A DNA stretch of 61,452 nucleotides from contig JACPPA010000041.1 of the NCBI GenBank assembly GCA_016191285.1, positions 1 through 61,452 on the forward strand, read 5' to 3'. Shown in pieces: positions 8,169 through 16,960 of this stretch. The translations under genes were made by a program, and so were the position numbers. This stretch comes from Gammaproteobacteria bacterium (lineage in GTDB: Bacteria; Pseudomonadota; Gammaproteobacteria; Ga0077536). Within the stretch, counting starts at the first letter, position 1. The number at the start of each line of letters is the position of its first letter. The notes under the pieces are model-generated. The model searched no databases and was not told where the DNA came from. It was given only the letters and a program-made list of their open reading frames with translations.

Positions 8169-9074
8169 TTATTGCCATTCGTATTCGCGAAACGCCTTGC
8201 TGATATTGCGTGGGTGCGCGGCGGTCACGCGCCAGGGACGTAGATCCGCGGCCCTGGCTTGCGCCACGGCGTCTTCCAGAAATTGACCCGCGTTGATGCT
8301 TTGTTGAACAGTGGCCTTCAACTTCTCGAGATACGCGCGCTGCGCTTGCAACGCCGCGGGCCACGGTGCGCTGACCGGGCCATGACCGGGCACGATGCGC
8401 ACATAGGACTCCGCGCTCGCATTCGCCATCCAAGTTAGCCAGCCCTCGAGCTTGCCATCGAGCACCGGCAGGCGTTCCATGAAAACCAGATCTCCGGTCC
8501 ACAAGATCTGCGTGACGGAATCGAGGACGGTGAGATCGGCATCGGAGTGCGCTGGGAGCTCCGCCTTCAGGCGTAATTCACGGCCTCCTAAATCAAGCAC
8601 ACGGGTCGCTTCGACAGCAATGGTGGGCACAATCACCGCTGGCTCGGGTGCGCCGGCGAGTTCGCGTGCGAAATCTTTTTTAAAGTAATCCCGGCTTGCG
8701 TCCAAGATCGCCTTCAGCTGGTGGTGCCCGACAAACTTCGGATGGCTATCAAGGAACGCCGCGTTGCCCAGCACATGGTCAAAATGCGCATGCGTATTAA
8801 TGACAAAACAAATCGGACGCGCAGTCCGTGCCGCGATCGCGGCGCGCAGTGCGCGACCGGTCGCCAGGCTTCCTCCTGTATCAATCACCGCCACACAGTG
8901 GGAGCCGACGACGAAGCCGATATTCGCGCTGTCGCCGCGCGCGGGATGATCCAAGCCCACCTGCTGTCCACGATGGACGAAAACGCCGGGCGCGATTTCG
9001 GTTAAGTTAAACGGCGGCGGCGCGGCCACTGCCACCGCGCCAAAGAATAAAGTTAAAAAGAACACCTTCCCCAA
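8169..9074 (-). CDS. Periplasmic metallo-beta-lactamase-fold hydrolase (quinoprotein-relay-type)
   Basis: A 301-residue secreted enzyme. Residues 1-18 form a Sec signal peptide (MGKVFFLTLFFGAVAVAA). The binuclear zinc motif is NTHAHFDH, with the later ligands in PAHSDADLTVLD, WTGDLVF and VPGHGPVS. The overall layout, including SANIGFVVG and IDTGGS, matches the zinc metallohydrolases found beside PQQ-dependent dehydrogenase and cytochrome c relay systems (SoxH-like). No quinoprotein gene is present here, so its true substrate is unknown. Its start lies five bases after the stop of the HD-domain gene, so the two form an operon. Confidence 0.82.
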   Translation of the reverse strand: MGKVFFLTLFFGAVAVAAPPPFNLTEIAPGVFVHRGQQVGLDHPARGDSANIGFVVGSHCVAVIDTGGSLATGRALRAAIAARTARPICFVINTHAHFDHVLGNAAFLDSHPKFVGHHQLKAILDASRDYFKKDFARELAGAPEPAVIVPTIAVEATRVLDLGGRELRLKAELPAHSDADLTVLDSVTQILWTGDLVFMERLPVLDGKLEGWLTWMANASAESYVRIVPGHGPVSAPWPAALQAQRAYLEKLKATVQQSINAGQFLEDAVAQARAADLRPWRVTAAHPRNISKAFREYEWQ

Positions 9075-9079
9075 GCGGC

Positions 9080-9934
9080 TTAGGCGTGACGCGCGATGCG
9101 GTTCGGATACGATTGGCGGGCGCGGGAAAGATTGCTAAAGAGGCTGGCGGTGATTTCACGGCCTTCTTGCGTTTGTTCTAAATATCGCAAGGCATCCACG
9201 ATATACGGTGCGACACTCTGCTCAAAAAAGTACGGATACGCTTCTAATAAGTCGCCCGGCTTGCGATAGCCGGTGTTGGTATTAAAGCCGATCTCCTCGA
9301 ACTCAAAGAAAATCGCCGCGAGTTTGTGCAAATATCGTGGGTCACTTAACTGCCCGATGAGATCCGCGGCCCGGACTAGCCCCGGGTAATCGCCGATTTG
9401 TTGATACCACGCATCGTCCGGGATGGGGAAGCGTGTGCGTTCAATACACTCTTGCACCATCGCGACATTGATAAAGGCGCTCTCGTTACCAAACGCTTCA
9501 CTGACATAGCGTTTACCGCGGTCGACATGGAGCGGCATCAAGGTGGCGTCGCTCGCGCCGTTCGCAAGCCGGGTGGTGTGATTTTGGACGCCGGTCGCAA
9601 TTGTCTCACCTCCATCGTTACCACAAACCCCGCGCACATAACCAATGTCATGACACAGCAGCGCGACGACTACCGACAACCATTCCTCACGCGAGACGTC
9701 GCCGCGCAAAATCTGTTTCCCGAGCAAAATCTGCAACCCCACCACGGTCACGTACACGGTGTGCTCGACGTTATGGTAGAGGGCATCGCTGTCCGCGATG
9801 CGGTGGAAAGCTTCACCCGAAGCATGCACGGCGCTCGCCAGATGGCCCGAGTCGGTGCCACCAAACGAAACGGCAAAGCTTGCGCTCAGACGATTCGCAA
9901 CTTCCGCCGCCAACAATTCGGTTACGTTCAACAT
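9080..9934 (-). CDS. HD-domain metal-dependent phosphohydrolase
   Basis: About 284 residues from ATG 9934. HD-domain features include HNVEHTVYV (first His), CHDIGYV (the HD doublet) and later His and Asp residues in a helical fold. Such domains hydrolyse nucleotides, cyclic nucleotides or related phosphate esters; the spacing resembles eukaryotic cyclic-nucleotide phosphodiesterase-like HD proteins. The frame is open upstream to 10054, but the extra 40 residues are of low complexity and unlike the family. It lies directly upstream of the metallohydrolase gene on the same strand. Confidence 0.72.
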   Translation of the reverse strand: MLNVTELLAAEVANRLSASFAVSFGGTDSGHLASAVHASGEAFHRIADSDALYHNVEHTVYVTVVGLQILLGKQILRGDVSREEWLSVVVALLCHDIGYVRGVCGNDGGETIATGVQNHTTRLANGASDATLMPLHVDRGKRYVSEAFGNESAFINVAMVQECIERTRFPIPDDAWYQQIGDYPGLVRAADLIGQLSDPRYLHKLAAIFFEFEEIGFNTNTGYRKPGDLLEAYPYFFEQSVAPYIVDALRYLEQTQEGREITASLFSNLSRARQSYPNRIARHA

Positions 9935-10291
9935 TAAAGACCAGATCCTCACGCCTACAGGTGCTATTTCGACGCCGCTGATCTCACTGTTCGATAGAGG
10001 CGCCGTAATGGGTATCGGCGCCGACGATCGGAAGTATAGGCGGCGGACGCTCAAAGTGCGGAGGACAACGCCCAGTATTTGTCCAAAAGTTGCTCAATAT
10101 TACGCAAAAAACGGCTGGCCCGGACCGCTTACCCCCGATCCGCCGTGCTTTGCGCACAATCTCGAGCGAATCACAGCTTACGGAGTGCGCGTTAGAATGA
10201 CGTTGCCCCTTTATCGGCGCGCTCCAAGCAGCAAATTAGGAGGCTCGGCATGAATGAGACAAGACTCTAGCGTAGTCGCGGCTACAGCACG
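9935..10291. other. Intergenic region between divergent genes
   Basis: No full gene. Near its right end a perfect Shine-Dalgarno (AGGAGG, 10238-10243) sits six bases before ATG 10250, which opens a six-codon frame (MNETRL) closed by TAG at 10268-10270. That frame is in phase with the glycosyltransferase gene starting at 10292. The rest is presumably the divergent promoter region. Confidence 0.55.
10250..10270 (+). other. Six-codon leader frame, or interrupted native start of the next gene
   Basis: ATG AAT GAG ACA AGA CTC TAG follows an ideal AGGAGG at the right distance. It is exactly 14 codons upstream of, and in frame with, ATG 10292, which itself has no ribosome binding site. Either this is a translated leader that feeds ribosomes to the next gene, or the gene once started here and acquired an amber codon. 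A base-calling error is the third possibility. Confidence 0.5.
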
Positions 10292-12199
10292 ATGAACCGC
10301 GCCGCGACACCCAGTCCCCCGCGGATTTTGCCGCTGGCATTCGCGGGGTTGATCGTGATTTATCTCACGGGTTACCTTGCGTGGTATGGCGGCACGCCGC
10401 TCGGGCGTTACCCGGTGTTGGACGACCGCGAAATCCTGGTATTAGCGAAGCAAATCGCGTCCGGAACCTTACCAGCCGAAGCGTTCTATCGCGCCCCTGG
10501 TTATCCCGCACTGCTCGCGTTGCCGCTGTTGAGTGGGCTCGATCCCATCGCGCTGCCGTGGATCGCGCGATTGATCAACGCGCTCGGCCATTTGACGAGC
10601 ACATGGCTGGTATGGTCCACGGCCGGCTATTTGTGGCCGCGCGCGCGGGCCCAATACGCCGCCGCTGCACTGGTCGGATTCAATCCAGTGCTGCTGCATT
10701 TTTGCGGCGATGCGCTCGACATTACGCTCGGAATTACGCTGATGCTGGCCGGCGTCCACGCGATCGTGCGTGAGCTCACCCTTCGCACCTCGGCGCGCGC
10801 GCCCTGGCTAACCGCGAGTGCCTACCTTGGCCTTGCCGCACTAGTGCGGCCGCAATTGTTAGCGCTGTTGGCCGCGTTACCCGTCATTGCCGCGACGTCC
10901 ACCTCGGCGCGCGGACGTAACGCGTTCGCGAGTTTGCTGCCGGCGTTGCTCGTGCTCATGGTGCTCGGTGCGGTGAACTATCGACTGGCCGGCGATTTTC
11001 GTTTATTGCCTTGGCAAGGCGCTTACAATTTCTGGGCGGCCAATCGGCCGGGCGCGCACGGTCGTTATTTCGAACAGTCGATTCCGATTAATTCGGTCGA
11101 CGAAGCTGCGAACACGGCGCGCCTCGAATCCGAGATTCTCTACCGTCAATCGCATCCGGCCGCGCCTGACGACTATCGCGCGGCGACGGCCTACTGGCAA
11201 ACGCGCACGCTGGATTCGATTCGTGCCGCACCCGTCGCGTGGCTCACCTTACTCGCGCACAAAGCGTACTACCTCGCCAATAACGTCGAGCAATACAACA
11301 ACAAGACCTACGCCTTTCATAAACAACGTTCGCCGTGGTTGCGCTGGAATCCGCTGTGTTGGTCACTACTATTTAGCTTGGGTGCGGCAGGCGCGATCCG
11401 CGGCTGGCAAGTCGCCGGTCTTCGCGCGCTTGTCGTGTGCGGCATGGCGTACGCGGGCGGCGCGCTGCTGTATTTTGTCAGTGACCGGTTTCGCGTGCCG
11501 TTGGTGCCGTTACTCGCGTTGTCAGCGGGCGGCGTGTTCACCGCCACCCCGTGGCCACGCGCCGTAGCCGCCGGCATGGTCGGCTTTGTCGCATTGCTGG
11601 TTAGCTCGATTCCGATTCCCGAACGCGAACAAACCAAGACCGTTATCCAAGACTACATGGCGCTCGCACGCGCCAGCAGTCAGCTCGGTGAAGCGCGCGA
11701 AGCAGTGGGTTACGCCGAACTCGCGCATCGCGTTGACCCAACCCGCCCCGCTGCGCTCGCCCTCCTCTGCGTCACCCGCTTTAACGCCTGGCTGCATGCG
11801 GAGAACGCAGCCCTGACCGATCGCGTTCTCGAGTCGTGGCGCGACGCGTGTGCGCCGGTGGCAAGTTTTTCGCCGGCTGCGAAACGGATTGTGGGCTATA
11901 TCGAGTGGCGCGCAGGACGTAGCGATAACGCCGAGCGCCTATGGCGCGAACTGGTGGTGAGCGGTGGCGAGGAACGCGACACGACACAGGCCTGGCTGTT
12001 ACTAACGGGGTTGTCGAGTGCCGCGCAATTGAGTGCGATCACGGAGCGTGCGCGGGATACGCTCACACCACCGATGTTGTTCGCCCTGGCCTTACGCGGC
12101 GATGACGCCGCGGCGGATCTACTCGTAACACGCTATTCGGTACCCCGACGTGACGCCGAATTCAGTGCGCTGAAACGGCTCTTTGATCCCCGGCATTAA
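10292..12199 (+). CDS. Polytopic glycosyltransferase-like membrane protein (GT-C/ArnT-like)
   Basis: A 635-residue protein with about nine to ten hydrophobic segments in its first two thirds (the first at residues 12-30) and a soluble C-terminal third. The first periplasmic loop holds LDDREILVLA with paired Asp residues and YRAPGYPALLALP, features of GT39/GT83-like enzymes that move sugars from polyprenyl-phosphate donors to lipids or proteins. The C-terminal region (about 450-635) is Ala-rich and helical, compatible with TPR-like repeats. Donor and acceptor are unknown. ATG 10292 has no good ribosome binding site; see the upstream in-frame six-codon leader. Confidence 0.75.
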   Translation: MNRAATPSPPRILPLAFAGLIVIYLTGYLAWYGGTPLGRYPVLDDREILVLAKQIASGTLPAEAFYRAPGYPALLALPLLSGLDPIALPWIARLINALGHLTSTWLVWSTAGYLWPRARAQYAAAALVGFNPVLLHFCGDALDITLGITLMLAGVHAIVRELTLRTSARAPWLTASAYLGLAALVRPQLLALLAALPVIAATSTSARGRNAFASLLPALLVLMVLGAVNYRLAGDFRLLPWQGAYNFWAANRPGAHGRYFEQSIPINSVDEAANTARLESEILYRQSHPAAPDDYRAATAYWQTRTLDSIRAAPVAWLTLLAHKAYYLANNVEQYNNKTYAFHKQRSPWLRWNPLCWSLLFSLGAAGAIRGWQVAGLRALVVCGMAYAGGALLYFVSDRFRVPLVPLLALSAGGVFTATPWPRAVAAGMVGFVALLVSSIPIPEREQTKTVIQDYMALARASSQLGEAREAVGYAELAHRVDPTRPAALALLCVTRFNAWLHAENAALTDRVLESWRDACAPVASFSPAAKRIVGYIEWRAGRSDNAERLWRELVVSGGEERDTTQAWLLLTGLSSAAQLSAITERARDTLTPPMLFALALRGDDAAADLLVTRYSVPRRDAEFSALKRLFDPRH

Positions 12200-12293
12200 A
12201 TAATGAGCTGTAAATACCGACCACCCGAAGTGCGCCGGGACGACGACAGCGCAATCCACCTCGCCTATCGCCACATTAACCTGGTGGGTATTA

Positions 12294-12405
12294 AGGAATC
12301 TCTGCAAAAGGCAGAGATTCCTGCGGCACAGGGATGTGCCGCCATTTTCAATGGTCGCAGACCGTTGAAAATGAAGGAAAACAAAAATCACACTTTTTGT
12401 TTTCC
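12294..12405. repeat. Four abutting perfect hairpins
   Basis: Four inverted repeats follow each other almost without gaps: 12294-12322 (12-bp stem, AGGAATCTCTGC), 12323-12342 (8 bp, GCGGCACA, GGGA loop), 12343-12373 (CATTTTCAA, then GGTC, 14 pairs with one wobble), and 12376-12405 (12 bp, GGAAAACAAAAA). The region lies between convergent genes. The U-rich last hairpin may terminate transcription in either direction, but one would suffice. A structured RNA or a mobile palindrome cassette would explain four in series. Confidence 0.8.
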
Positions 12406-12432
12406 GTACTCTGAAAAGTCCAGGAGGGACGA

Positions 12433-12792
12433 CTATTTTTTCAATATCGAAAGCGGGCTGGCTTGCGCGGAGAAAAACGCCGCAAGGCGATCGATGTCAC
12501 TATCCGTCAGCTGGAGGGCTTGAACTTGCGCGCCCATGATCGCGTTGTTACGTCGACCCGCGCGATAATCGCGGAGGGCGTGCGCCAGGTAATTCGCATG
12601 CTGTCCGGCGAGCACCGGGTATTCTGGCATGATGGGTTTCGCGCCGTTCTCGCCATGACACGCCGTACACGCCGCGAGTTTGTTCTCGAACGGAACCGCG
12701 TCTTCCTTGGCCGCGGCCGCCTCTTCATTAGCACCGGCCGCTGCCGCCGCTAACAAGCCGCACGCAAGAATCATTGGACGCAGTGAAATCAT
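12433..12792 (-). CDS. Small class I cytochrome c
   Basis: A 119-residue periplasmic c-type cytochrome from ATG 12792, which has GGGAGA about nine bases upstream. An upstream ATG at 12840 overlaps the previous gene's stop but would bury the signal peptide. After the signal sequence (MISLRPMILACGLLAAAAAG) comes the haem site CTACHG, then a Met ligand candidate in IMPEYPVLAG. This is the c553/c4-like pattern of electron carriers to terminal oxidases. It is the second gene of a two-cytochrome operon on the minus strand and ends near a tandem hairpin region. Confidence 0.88.
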   Translation of the reverse strand: MISLRPMILACGLLAAAAAGANEEAAAAKEDAVPFENKLAACTACHGENGAKPIMPEYPVLAGQHANYLAHALRDYRAGRRNNAIMGAQVQALQLTDSDIDRLAAFFSAQASPLSILKK

Positions 12793-12836
12793 GTAGAAAT
12801 TCTCCCGGACTTTTTTAGACTTGGACCCGACGGTCC

Positions 12837-13160
12837 TCATTTGCCTTGGCTGGAAACGTATGCGGCGATATCCGCGATCATGTCGTCGCTCAAGTTCGAC
12901 GCATTCGCATGCATCGTATCGTGCTTGCGGCCGCCATCACGATAGGCTTTCAGTGCAGACGCAACGTAGCCTGCCTGCTGACCGCCAATACGCGGCACGT
13001 GGTAAGAGGGATAGACATTAAAATAGCCCTCGATGGCATGACAGCCCATGCAAGTCTCGGCTTCTTTGCGGCCGGCGGCGGCATTTCCGTCCGCACGTGC
13101 CAACGCGGCCGCAGTTATCAGCCCACTCATCAGCAACGCACAAATCATGTGCTTAGTCAT
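12837..13160 (-). CDS. Small class I cytochrome c
   Basis: A 107-residue periplasmic cytochrome c with a Sec signal peptide (about residues 1-23), the haem-binding CMGCH and later PRIGGQQAGYVASAL, the conserved segment of c553-like monohaem proteins. It pairs with the cytochrome gene that follows on the minus strand. Two tandem monohaem genes are often the split equivalent of dihaem cytochrome c4, which passes electrons between the bc1 complex and oxidases; that role is inferred from family and arrangement. Confidence 0.88.
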   Translation of the reverse strand: MTKHMICALLMSGLITAAALARADGNAAAGRKEAETCMGCHAIEGYFNVYPSYHVPRIGGQQAGYVASALKAYRDGGRKHDTMHANASNLSDDMIADIAAYVSSQGK

Positions 13161-13541
13161 TCAATGCTCCCCGCTATGCCCCGAAGGCGAAACGACCTGG
13201 CCCAACCAAATTTAAGGCACTCGGTCCCAGAAGGTTCGGCGCTGAGCGCTCCCCAGGTCACCGCCACAGTGCCGCGCGCATACTACTAAATGAGACTGGG
13301 GCAGGGGAAGTAAGGCGCCATCGCGAAACCTGACTTGTTGCGGGCGACGGAACCAACCGCGTGGGGTCGCGAGAACCCCGCTCACAGCTGACTCAGCAGA
13401 GCGCGCAGCGTGTTCACTGATCGCTCGTTGCGTTCGCCGCCGAAAGTGATTAATGTGCGCCTCGCTAAACATTAATATTTTTTTCAGGTTTAGCCGATAA
13501 TCGCCCGCCCTGTCAGGGTAAATGTACGGAGGTAGAAGCGC
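13161..13541. other. Intergenic region between cytochrome genes and dksA-like gene
   Basis: No gene is evident. It must hold the divergent promoters for the cytochrome pair (leftward) and the DksA-like gene (rightward). A local AT-rich patch (AACATTAATATTTTTTTC, about 13468-13485) is the most likely promoter or regulator-binding area. A Shine-Dalgarno GGAGGT at 13528-13533 serves the next gene. Confidence 0.45.
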
Positions 13542-14474
13542 GTGGCAAAAGCGAAAGCCAAGCCGTCGAAGAAACCAGCGACGCGCGCGGCCGCGCCGGC
13601 CAAGAAGACGGTGGGGGCGAAACGCCCGGTCGCGACAAGTAAGAAACCCGCCCGCGCGGCGCCGAAGAAAAAAGCCGTCACGAAGCCGGCAAAACCGGCG
13701 CCGGCGAAGAAGAAAGCCACCAAGGTCGCACCGAAGGCGCTTGCCACGCCGAAAGTAAAAATCCCGCCGAAAGTAGCTGCCAAACCGGCTCCGACACCAG
13801 TGCACAAAGACAAAGCACCCGTGACGGCTAAGCCAAGCGCGGTGAAGGCCACGAAAGCGCTGGCGAAACCTACTGCAACACCAGTCAAACAGGGATCAAT
13901 TTCCATCAAATCAGCGCCCATTTCGCCACCTGCAGCATCGGTGGCCGATAAAAATCTCGACAAAAAGCTGAAGCCGGACGCAACCAAGAAGTCCGCGACC
14001 GCCAAGATCGCCCCAAAAGCCGAAAGCAAACCTGCGCGGAAGGTGATCAATCTAGACGAAGTAAAGCTCCCGAACGGATATCGCCCTTCGCCCAATGAAG
14101 AATACATGGGCCCGACCCATCTCGCGTATTTCAAACGCAAGTTGCAGAACTGGCGCCAAGAATTGATTGTGGAGTCGCAGGAAACCCTCGAGCACCTGCG
14201 CACCGAAACCCGCGATGTGGGCGACGAGGCTGAGCGGGCGAGTCGCGAGAGCGATAACATCCTTGAACTGCGCACGCGCGATCGCTACCGCAAGCTTTTG
14301 TATAAGATCGATCAAGCCTTGAAACGAATTGAAGACGGGGCGTACGGATTCTGCGAGGAGACGGGCGAAGAAATTGGCTTGGGCCGGCTCGAAGCCCGCC
14401 CGATTGCGACGCTTACAGTGGACGCACAGGAACGACGCGAATTATTTCAACGCCAGTTCCGTGATGACCATTAA
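13542..14474 (+). CDS. dksA: DksA/TraR-family RNA polymerase-binding protein with Lys/Ala/Pro-rich N-terminal tail
   Basis: A 310-residue protein starting at GTG 13542 behind a clear GGAGGT. Residues 1 to about 165 are a Lys/Ala/Pro-rich, histone-H1/AlgP-like tail; the last about 140 residues are DksA. The coiled-coil tip keeps DVGDEA (the DxxDxA motif that reaches into the secondary channel), followed by LELRTRDRYRKL. The zinc finger is degenerate: only one Cys remains (YGFCEETGEEIG), and the positions of the other three hold Thr, Thr and Ala (LTVDAQE). It should still bind RNA polymerase in the stringent response, but without structural zinc. The basic tail may bind nucleic acid. Confidence 0.85.
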   Translation: MAKAKAKPSKKPATRAAAPAKKTVGAKRPVATSKKPARAAPKKKAVTKPAKPAPAKKKATKVAPKALATPKVKIPPKVAAKPAPTPVHKDKAPVTAKPSAVKATKALAKPTATPVKQGSISIKSAPISPPAASVADKNLDKKLKPDATKKSATAKIAPKAESKPARKVINLDEVKLPNGYRPSPNEEYMGPTHLAYFKRKLQNWRQELIVESQETLEHLRTETRDVGDEAERASRESDNILELRTRDRYRKLLYKIDQALKRIEDGAYGFCEETGEEIGLGRLEARPIATLTVDAQERRELFQRQFRDDH

Positions 14475-14680
14475 ACGTTCGCTCTAGAAAAAATAACGAC
14501 CATTAGTCAGGTAGTCATTGTGGTATGCGGACATCTCCGCGTGATCTAACCGCCAGCGGTCGCGGCTCGCTTCAGCGCTCGCGCCATGGAGCGCCGTGTG
14601 CGCGTGGCGGGACGTTCAACCCCCTTGGCAAGGTTCAACTCAGCTGGCGCGCCAAGAGCTGATGCACGATCGGACACGCC

Positions 14681-16093
14681 ATGTCCGGTGAGCAAATTCT
14701 TATCGTCGAAGATCAGCGGGCAGTCGCCGGCGCGCTGAAGATGCGTTTGCGCGGGCTGGGCTACGATGTAAGCGCCATCGCCAAAGACGGGTTTGAAGCG
14801 ATCGAAAAAGCTTCCGAACTAATGCCCGATCTAATTCTAATGGACGTCCGCCTTGGCGACGGGATCGATGGCATCGAGGCGGCCCAGCGCATCCGTTCGC
14901 GACACGACATCCCGGTCATCTACATTTCCGCGCACGTCGATCACAAGCTTCTCGCCCGCGCTCGCGCCACCCGCCCAGCGGGTTTCATCAACAAGCCGTT
15001 TACGACCAAGGATCTCTTAACCGCAATCGATCTCGCCTTACACCGCGAGGCCGATTTCCTCGAGGACCTCGACCTGCATCTTGGACGCGATCCGAGTTCT
15101 AGCGAGCGTCCAAAGGATGGCGTAATCACCGCGGATAGCGACGGTCGCATCGGCTTCATGAACGCCACGGCGGAATCGCTTATCGGCTGGCACCGCCGGC
15201 AGGTGCTCGGTCGCCCGCTTGCCGATCTCGTTTCGGTGCTCTACGACGTGCCGCTGGCGCACGCCACCACCCTCGTCGCCCGCGCACTCGCGAGCGGCGG
15301 CGAAGAGAGTCTCACGCGTCCCGCCAGTGGGCGCTTCAGTAGCGGCAGCGGAATCCAACCGCAAATCGATACGTTGACACCGCTCTATGATTCGCGCGGC
15401 CAGATCTACGGTGTGGCGCTAAAACTTATGGTGGGCCAAAAAACCGAAACGGCGCTCGATACGCAGACGGACCGCGCCCTTGGCAAGGCCCTGGATGCCG
15501 TTCCGCATGGCGTGCTGGTGATCAACGGCGACTTACGGATTCAGTTTTCCAATCGCGCGGCGCGCGATACCGTCGCGCGAAATCGCGGCATCGAATTCCG
15601 CAACGACACCGTCACGGTCTCGGACAAGCAGCTCGACCTGCGGCTACGCGAACTGATCCAGCTCGCGGTCGCCAAAGCCAAGCTGGGGCAAGATCAAGCC
15701 GCCGGTACGATGTTTGTGCGCTCGCCAATGGGCCGCGACCATGTCGAATTAATCGTCGCGCCGGTGCCGGCGCTAGGCCAACCCGAAGCCAGCGTGCGGG
15801 TATTATTGTATTTGTTCGACTCCAACAGTCCGCGGCAAGTTTCCTATGATGTGTTGACCGGACTGTACGGATTAACGCAAACCGAAGCGAAACTAGTCCA
15901 GCTCATGACTAACGGCATGAGTCTGGATGAGGCCGCCGAAGAACTCGAAATTTCGGTAAACACCGCGCGCACCCACTTGAAGCACATCTTTCACAAAACG
16001 GGCATCAATCGACAAACGGAATTGCTGCATCGGATTGAACGCGGACCGGCCGCACTGTTGGTGCGGTTCGACAGCACGCCTAGCGGAAAATAA
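14681..16093 (+). CDS. Response regulator with REC, two PAS-like domains and LuxR-type HTH
   Basis: A 470-residue cytosolic regulator. The receiver domain (1-120) has the acidic pair E10/D11, the phospho-acceptor D55 in LILMDVRLG and the Lys in INKPFTTKD. Two PAS-like segments follow, one around VITADSDGRIGFMNATAE and one around VPHGVLVINGDLRIQFSN. The C-terminus is a LuxR/GerE helix-turn-helix (LTQTEAKLVQLMTNGM, SVNTARTHLKHIFHKTG). REC, PAS and LuxR in one chain is unusual but known. No histidine kinase gene is adjacent, so its partner is unknown. The targets cannot be inferred. Confidence 0.87.
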   Translation: MSGEQILIVEDQRAVAGALKMRLRGLGYDVSAIAKDGFEAIEKASELMPDLILMDVRLGDGIDGIEAAQRIRSRHDIPVIYISAHVDHKLLARARATRPAGFINKPFTTKDLLTAIDLALHREADFLEDLDLHLGRDPSSSERPKDGVITADSDGRIGFMNATAESLIGWHRRQVLGRPLADLVSVLYDVPLAHATTLVARALASGGEESLTRPASGRFSSGSGIQPQIDTLTPLYDSRGQIYGVALKLMVGQKTETALDTQTDRALGKALDAVPHGVLVINGDLRIQFSNRAARDTVARNRGIEFRNDTVTVSDKQLDLRLRELIQLAVAKAKLGQDQAAGTMFVRSPMGRDHVELIVAPVPALGQPEASVRVLLYLFDSNSPRQVSYDVLTGLYGLTQTEAKLVQLMTNGMSLDEAAEELEISVNTARTHLKHIFHKTGINRQTELLHRIERGPAALLVRFDSTPSGK

Positions 16094-16260
16094 ACCCCTT
16101 CCGCCGAGCGCACGCGGGAATCTTTCTCGCCATTGCGACGATCACTTGAACCGGCGCCGCCGGTCGCATAGAACAACAGGCGATGTCATGGCGTAGCGCA
16201 GGACGCGCAACGCGATAGCATGGATGAATCGAACGACTCAATGGATTGAGGAAAATGGAT

Positions 16261-16902
16261 ATGATTTCTACTCTGCGTGCTTCACGACGGCCGTTACCAG
16301 CGCTCGCCGTCCTCCTCTCACTGACCGCCGCGCTCCCGACGTCGGCTGCCACCTTGGTAACCTACGACTTCGAGGACAACGCCGGAATTTTTTCAAATAC
16401 GCCGGAGACCTTGGCACCCCACCTCGGCGCCAGTTCCTGGAGCGACACCAGCGGCACCTTGATTAACGCCAAAGGTAACCCAGCGACGGGCTTCGCCCTC
16501 AGCGCCAAATCATTTAAGGACGGAAATTCGTTCTTAATGACGCTGACCCCGGCGGCAGGTTTCTGCTTAAGCCTGAGTAGCATCGCCTTCGATCAACTCG
16601 CCTCGGCCACTGGGCCGAAACTCTGGACGCTGCGCTTGAATGGCCTCGACGTCGCGCAGGGGACGCCGAGCGCGAGCTTTAAATCCGAGGATGTAGCGCT
16701 GAACGTAACCGCTCACACGAGCCCGCTCGTGGTGACACTGGAAGGGACGGGGGCAAATTCGAATGCCGGCACCTTTAGACTCGACAATGTAGTAATTCGT
16801 GGCGACCTCGCGCCGGTCCCAGTACCGGGCGCCGTTGGTCTGTTCGGATCGGCGTTAGTCGGATTATTCGCCCGGCGGCGCCGGAACAACCCCTTGAAGT
16901 AA
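16261..16902 (+). CDS. Exported protein with VPLPA/PEP-CTERM-like sorting signal
   Basis: A 213-residue protein from ATG 16261, with GAGGA eight bases upstream. An N-terminal signal peptide ends near LPTSAATLV. The body looks like a beta-rich extracellular domain (YDFEDN at the start, LDNVVIRG near the end). The C-terminus is a tripartite sorting tail: VPVPGA, a hydrophobic stretch GLFGSALVGLFA and a basic RRRRN end. Such tails are processed by exosortase/archaeosortase-type systems, usually linked to exopolysaccharide. No exosortase gene is in the window. The domain's ligand or role is unknown. Confidence 0.8.
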   Translation: MISTLRASRRPLPALAVLLSLTAALPTSAATLVTYDFEDNAGIFSNTPETLAPHLGASSWSDTSGTLINAKGNPATGFALSAKSFKDGNSFLMTLTPAAGFCLSLSSIAFDQLASATGPKLWTLRLNGLDVAQGTPSASFKSEDVALNVTAHTSPLVVTLEGTGANSNAGTFRLDNVVIRGDLAPVPVPGAVGLFGSALVGLFARRRRNNPLK

Positions 16903-16960
16903 GGTCACCAGGACCTGCGGCGCGCGGACGGGAACAATATCTTGGACCGCGCGTGTCGCG

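Noticed and set aside
12294-12405. Integron attC site
   Set aside because: Perfect stems without the bulges and conserved R'/R'' core sites of attC, and no integron integrase or cassette array.
13490-14275. Minus-strand frame of 261 codons over the dksA-like gene
   Set aside because: Its Phe/Ala/Gly-rich composition is the antisense of the Lys/Ala/Pro tail; it is a shadow.
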